A stretch of 64,000 nt of DNA from Anarhynchus alexandrinus (taxonomy: Eukaryota > Chordata > Aves > Charadriiformes > Charadriidae): the NCBI GenBank assembly GCA_008711295.1, contig VUYV01000405.1:539050-603049 (forward strand), in the 5' to 3' direction. Below, piece by piece: positions 59,836 through 64,000 of the stretch. Under the pieces are notes generated by a model. The model ran no database searches. It was given only the letters and a program-made list of their open reading frames with translations, and was not told the origin of the DNA. The position numbers and the translations under genes are program-made. The stretch's first letter is position 1, and each line of letters opens with the position of its first letter.

Positions 59836-60576
59836 GTAAGTTGATACAGGTTCTGTCTCCTTCTCCCCACTGAGCTTTTGGTTTCACCAATGCCTTGTGC
59901 CGGGTCCTCCACAAGAGTTCAAGGTTTGTTACTTGCCTCCCTTCTGCCTGTGGAGGGTGTTGGGGAAGGGTTTATTTCTGCTGTGAAATGAGGAGTTGGG
60001 GTTCAAGGTGCAAGGGGTTGTGGGATGCAGAGCTTGCAGGGTCCACAACCACATAGCTGGGTGCATCCTGCATGGTTTTCCTTGCTGAAGAAAAAGAAAA
60101 GAATAGCACATGCCTGGGTTGCAGATATTGATGTGTTCCTGTTTACAGAAGGGCAGCAGAGGTGCCTTATATTTTGGGATGGGATTGCCCAGCTCATGTT
60201 AAGTCCAGCTCACTCACATTGCATTGATTTAAGTGGGTTTTGCTACAACTAGATGCGTCTCAGTGAGCATTTCACTTGCTGAAGGCTTGCCATCAGCTTG
60301 AGGGCAGGCAGCGTGCAGAAGTGGGTCTGTTCTCAGTGTTTTCAGCATCTCATGCCTCCAGCTTCCCCGGACGTGCAGCTCAAACCAAACTCTTCGCTTT
60401 CTCCTGAGCGGCTTATGTGGCGAGGGAAGGGGGAAGCCAGCTCCTGCCCATTTGGAAAGGCTTCCTTCGGCATTTCTAAACCACCCAAACTCACCTTCTA
60501 GCTAGCTCTCCCACACCTCTTATTATGGGAGCTGCTAAATGAGGGCTCTCATTTACTCCCTGGCTCTGGCTTTCAG
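59836..60576 (+). other. 5'-UTR intron of the beta-keratin gene
   Basis: Donor GTAAGTTG at 59836 and acceptor GGCTTTCAG ending at 60576, with a pyrimidine-rich tract before the AG. The intron is 741 bp and contains no coding sequence. Exon 2 then has a 5' UTR of about 20 nt (GTGTACGTTCTTGCTGA) before the start codon. A single intron in the 5' UTR with an uninterrupted coding region is typical of the family. Confidence 0.75.
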
Positions 60577-60596
60577 GTGTACGTTCTTGCTGAATG

Positions 60597-60893
60597 ATGT
60601 CCTGCTACGACCTGTGCCTGCCCTGCTCCTGTGGTCCCCAGCCGCTGGCCACCAGCTGCAACCAGCCCTGCTTCCGCCGCTGCGGGGACTCCACTGCTGT
60701 CATCCAGCCCCCCACTGTTGTGGTCACTCTGCCTGGGCCCATCCTCAGCTCCTACCCACAAAACACGATGGTGGGGTCCACGGCGTCAGCGGTGGTGGGG
60801 AGCTACCTCCGGTGCTGTGGGGTCCCCGTGGCCTCCAGCGGTCCCCGGGGGCTGGGGAAGGTGGGACTGCTGTGCCTGGGTAGCGGGCTGTAG
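60597..60893 (+). CDS. Feather-type beta-keratin (corneous beta-protein), divergent C-terminus
   Basis: Structural protein of feathers and scales that polymerises through a central beta-sheet domain. The open frame begins with two in-frame ATGs (60594 and 60597); the second is chosen because family members begin MSCYDLC, giving 98 aa, the usual feather keratin length. N-terminus [20 protein letters not shown] is cysteine-rich. The core (about residues 33-60) has [20 protein letters not shown] followed by PQNTMVGS, the diagnostic beta-sheet motif. The C-terminus keeps GVPVASSG but lacks the SEEG and GFGLSG repeats and the terminal Cys-rich end of typical feather keratins; instead it reads [10 protein letters not shown] and ends LLCLGSGL. 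The coding region is intact with no stops. Only one copy is present, unlike the tandem arrays on other bird chromosomes. An ATTAAA poly(A) signal lies at 61341-61346. Confidence 0.93.
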   Translation: MSCYDLCLPCSCGPQPLATSCNQPCFRRCGDSTAVIQPPTVVVTLPGPILSSYPQNTMVGSTASAVVGSYLRCCGVPVASSGPRGLGKVGLLCLGSGL

Positions 60894-61340
60894 GGGTGTC
60901 TCCAACAGTCACCTCCTCCTGCCAATGCCAGCAGAGAGGCCGTGTCAGGAAGGAAAAACAAAGCACAGGACCAAGACTGGGGAAGAGGACTAAGGAAATG
61001 CCCATGGGTTTCCCAGCTGGGGGGGTGGCATCTGCAACCCCCCCCAGGAGTAAGGGAACCATGCAAGCTTGTCACTCAAGACCATGCCTCTGTATACCTT
61101 TCTCTCACTAAGACTTACTTTATATTTCCACATAGGTGTCACATAGTGCTACACAGCATTTGCTACTGGCTGGGCAAAAATGCTTCTAGTGGGCTATAGA
61201 GAGAAGATGATATTCATGGGGTGGTGGGGCAGAGGAAAACCTTGTAGGGATTGGCTTGTCCTGGAGTGGGGTTTATCCATTTCTTTATCAAGTGCTGGAA
61301 ATGCACTTCTCACACTCTGAACTGTTTTCTTCTTCTCCTC

Positions 61341-61346
61341 ATTAAA
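61341..61346 (+). terminator. Poly(A) signal of the beta-keratin gene
   Basis: ATTAAAG follows a T/C-rich stretch 448 bp after the stop codon and is the first clear poly(A) signal in the 3' UTR. A GT-rich block (TCTGGTGTTCCTTGTGCC) follows within 30 bp, as expected of a cleavage site. Confidence 0.6.
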
Positions 61347-64000
61347 GTTATTCTACATCATAGCCCAAGTCTTCTGGTGTTCCTTGTGCCTCTGGTCTGG
61401 AGGGGTAACTTGCTCTGGAGGCAACTTGTTGCTGTGGGAAGGAGTTTCTTTTTTGTCTGAAATGGGAGTTTCTGCTGCTCCGCTCCACACTGGGCTGAAG
61501 TAAGTTTGTTTTGCTGTGATCAGCCCGAATGCCACTTTCTCAGCCTGGAAACCTCTCCTGCTGCTCCATAGCAAGCACCCGCTTAGGGACAACTTCCCAC
61601 AGGAGCAGGCTTGTTGCCTGTTACCTTGAGGAGATGGGATCACAAAGGCTTGACATTTCAAAATGGCATTTACACTGCATTTTACAGCATTTTTTTTTTT
61701 TTTTTTTGGTGAGCTAAGGAGGATGGATGTGGGGTCAGGGAAAAAAAGGCAGAATATGGCTTCTTGGCAGATCGTCCTTTGGATGGTCATCCTACGCCCA
61801 ACTCACCCAATGTTTTATGGGCAACAATGAAGAGTGAAAAATTCCTAAGATATACCAGGGCAAAACTACATGTCAAGCATCAGGCTCTTCATTCTTGCTC
61901 TTTACAACAGCATGTGGAAAAAGAGGTCTTATACAACTAAGTATGCAATGATTCAAACCCTGATAGCCCAGATGCCAGTGAGGCATGTGATGTGTCTTCA
62001 TCTAGCTGTATCTCTTAATGAAACGGCAGAAATGTTTTGTTCTGTGCTGCTGCGGGCACACATAAACATGCATATGTACAGGCATGACTGCAACATTTGC
62101 CTTGAGTGAGCCCTATGAATAACATGAGCTGAATATACCCATGTCCTGGTGCCAGCTCAGTATGACGGCTCAGGGGATGGCACCCCACCCTGGATAAGGG
62201 TGCACCTTGTCCAGCAGTCCATGCCCGCAGAACCATCCCCAGCCCCATCAGAGAAAGAGTGGTGCCTGCAGTATGAAACCCGGTGCAGGATTACCCAGGC
62301 TTCCTCTAGACACACAGACATTTGGGAGCCCAAATTTGCTGAGACGTGTAACTGAGCACTGGTGGATCAGAGGTGTCATGGGGAGAGGCATCCTAACATT
62401 TCTCAGAGACACCAAGCTTGATGGACACTCAGACCTGTGATAATGCCACCAGGAAAGATATATAAACATAATAATAAGGACATGAAGAAGAAACTGTAAT
62501 TTCCCCGTGTGCTGCAGATGCAGAGGTTAGAGCAACAGCTGGACTGGCACTCAGCAGGGAGTTTTGCTCTGCTGCTCAGTGGAGAGACCTGCAGGTCCTG
62601 TGCCCATGAGCTGGTAGTTAGAGGAGAACAAGGATAACCCCAATCTCCATGATCCCTGGCCCCAGCCACAGCACAATGAGCTCCATACTGAGCTTTTCCC
62701 CAAAACTGAGACCCAAGATTTTAGCTGAACACATTAGAGAATTGGAGAATAATTGTTTTACAGAGAGGGCTTGCAGGTGTCTCTGGGAAACGATGCCAGG
62801 CATTGAATAAAGCATCTTTTTAAGATGCCATACATCATCAAGCAGAACCTTTTCAGCTGATGGAAGGAGGAGTGAGAGTGCAACTCAGTACTCCATGGGT
62901 ATTGTTTAAATCTTCCTTCATACCCTAGGCATTTTGCATAATAAATTTTGCATAACAATTTGCATAAAGCTTATGAGTGTTTATTCATAAGGGATTATGA
63001 TGAGCTTGAAAGCATGTTGGTCTTCAAAAGCCTTTGACCGAGTTCAACTGGTTTTATTGCTTGGGAGATCTTCACAGAGGCACTCCTAATTTGGAGAAAA
63101 TTTACCTGGCAATTGATCAGCAGTAAGAGAACTGGGAGAAAAGAGATGTGGTTTCACACCCCTCTTCCAAGAACTGCTCAGATATTTTTATATCAGCTCC
63201 AGAAGTTGTCTACAGAGATGGGATGCAAAATTCTCCTGAACACTGCAATGAGGAAAAGCATTGGATTTCCAGCAAAAGCTTTGTTAGAAAGCTGGAGGCA
63301 TTTGCGGCTTGTGCAACTGTCTTCCACCAGTCTGCTGCATAGGACAGTCCAAGATGAAGCAGGGGGACAGAATAATGACATTTTTATGTGGCTTTTCACT
63401 GAATGACTCCACTGGTAAGGTTGTACAGATATTTTTTTCTGAAGAGACAGTGTCTCAAAGGAGACTAAAATCCACACAGGTCCTTAATTTGACTTGAAAA
63501 TTGTGACATCTTAGTGCAGACAGAGTTGGGGAAGTGAGGACCTTGGTGCCCTGCAGGGATCCCTGTTCCAAGGGACCTGGCACGCTGTCTCCCATGGGTG
63601 CTGTGACTCCCAGCTGGGAGCCATGCTGTCTTGGCTTCCAACTCAAGAGCTGTCCTGAATTCACGCTGCCACATATCCACCCCCAGCCAGTGTTTGCCCA
63701 GGGCAGGACCCCACAGACCTGCTGATCAGGCCCTAAAAGACAGGTTTCTGCAAAGGCAGTGCAGCCAAAGGCCCTGATGAGAAACAGGGAACTACATACC
63801 AAGACTGAGATAAAAAATAATGTTTAGCGGGTGGAAGGATACACATGGAGGGAAAGAGCTGGGTCCTGGGGTTTGGTCCCTGCATTGCCTACTTACAGCT
63901 TTCAACAGCAGCAGCAGCAGAAGCATTTCTAAGAAAAGCCTGGAGCTTAGCCCAAATGTGACACTTCAGCCATGCCACTAGCCATCATATTTGAGAAGTC
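61347..64000. other. Right-hand intergenic region, no gene recognised
   Basis: No coding exon could be recognised on either strand. Visible items are a T20 run at 61690-61710, an A-rich stretch near 62460-62500, AT-rich TTTGCATAA repeats at 62933-62967, and a short CAG run (GCAGCAGCAGCAG) near 63908. Open frames here are short, with no recognisable domains. Confidence 0.4.

Noticed and set aside
1..64000. A new defence system, CRISPR array or operon-like gene set
   Set aside because: The window is an ordinary vertebrate locus. The only unusual system-like structure is the duplicated tRNA cluster with mismatched anticodons, reported above.

Overview
This is a vertebrate nuclear window, almost certainly from a bird. 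The evidence is split genes with GT/AG introns, several CR1 LINE copies with the typical ATTCTATG-like 3' tail, bird-type LTRs, and a one-exon-coding feather-type beta-keratin. No prokaryotic operon or CRISPR array was seen.

Layout. (1) 1-10686, minus: coding exons of POFUT2 (protein O-fucosyltransferase 2). Both ends of the gene are missing: the C-terminal exons lie beyond the left edge and the signal-peptide exon was not found. A large intron holds an old, decayed CR1-type LINE. (2) 10918-15501: a stack of CR1 fragments, all on the minus strand, followed by an LTR. (3) 15831-17044, minus: YBEY, complete in three coding exons, 164 aa. (4) 17045-17175: a 131-bp GC-rich gap between start codons, inferred to be a bidirectional promoter. 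(5) 17176-42947, plus: MCM3AP (GANP), complete in 28 coding exons with consistent phases, about 1835 aa, with two likely poly(A) signals downstream. Its introns carry a solo LTR flanked by a perfect 5-bp duplication, a second LTR, a young CR1 tail just before exon 22 and an old CR1 tail. (6) 44624-55628: a dense cluster of 21 tRNA genes or tRNA pseudogenes (Ser-GCT, Met, Thr-AGT, Ala, Pro, Ser-TGA/CGA) on both strands. It was built by inverted and tandem duplication and contains three tRNAs whose anticodon does not match their body. (7) 59769-61346: a lone feather-type beta-keratin gene with TATA box, noncoding first exon, 5'-UTR intron, 98-aa coding exon and poly(A) signal. (8) The rest, 55629-59768 and 61347-64000, shows no gene I can support.

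How the parts relate. The POFUT2-YBEY-MCM3AP neighbourhood corresponds to the human 21q22.3 neighbourhood (established knowledge). POFUT2 fucosylates thrombospondin repeats in the ER, YBEY is an rRNA-processing endoribonuclease and GANP is the TREX-2 mRNA-export scaffold; they share location rather than a pathway. The most unusual region is the tRNA cluster: a near-palindromic Ser-Met-Met-Ser cassette, repeated Pro/Ala/Ser units, and chimeric tRNAs that would misread codons if they were expressed and charged.
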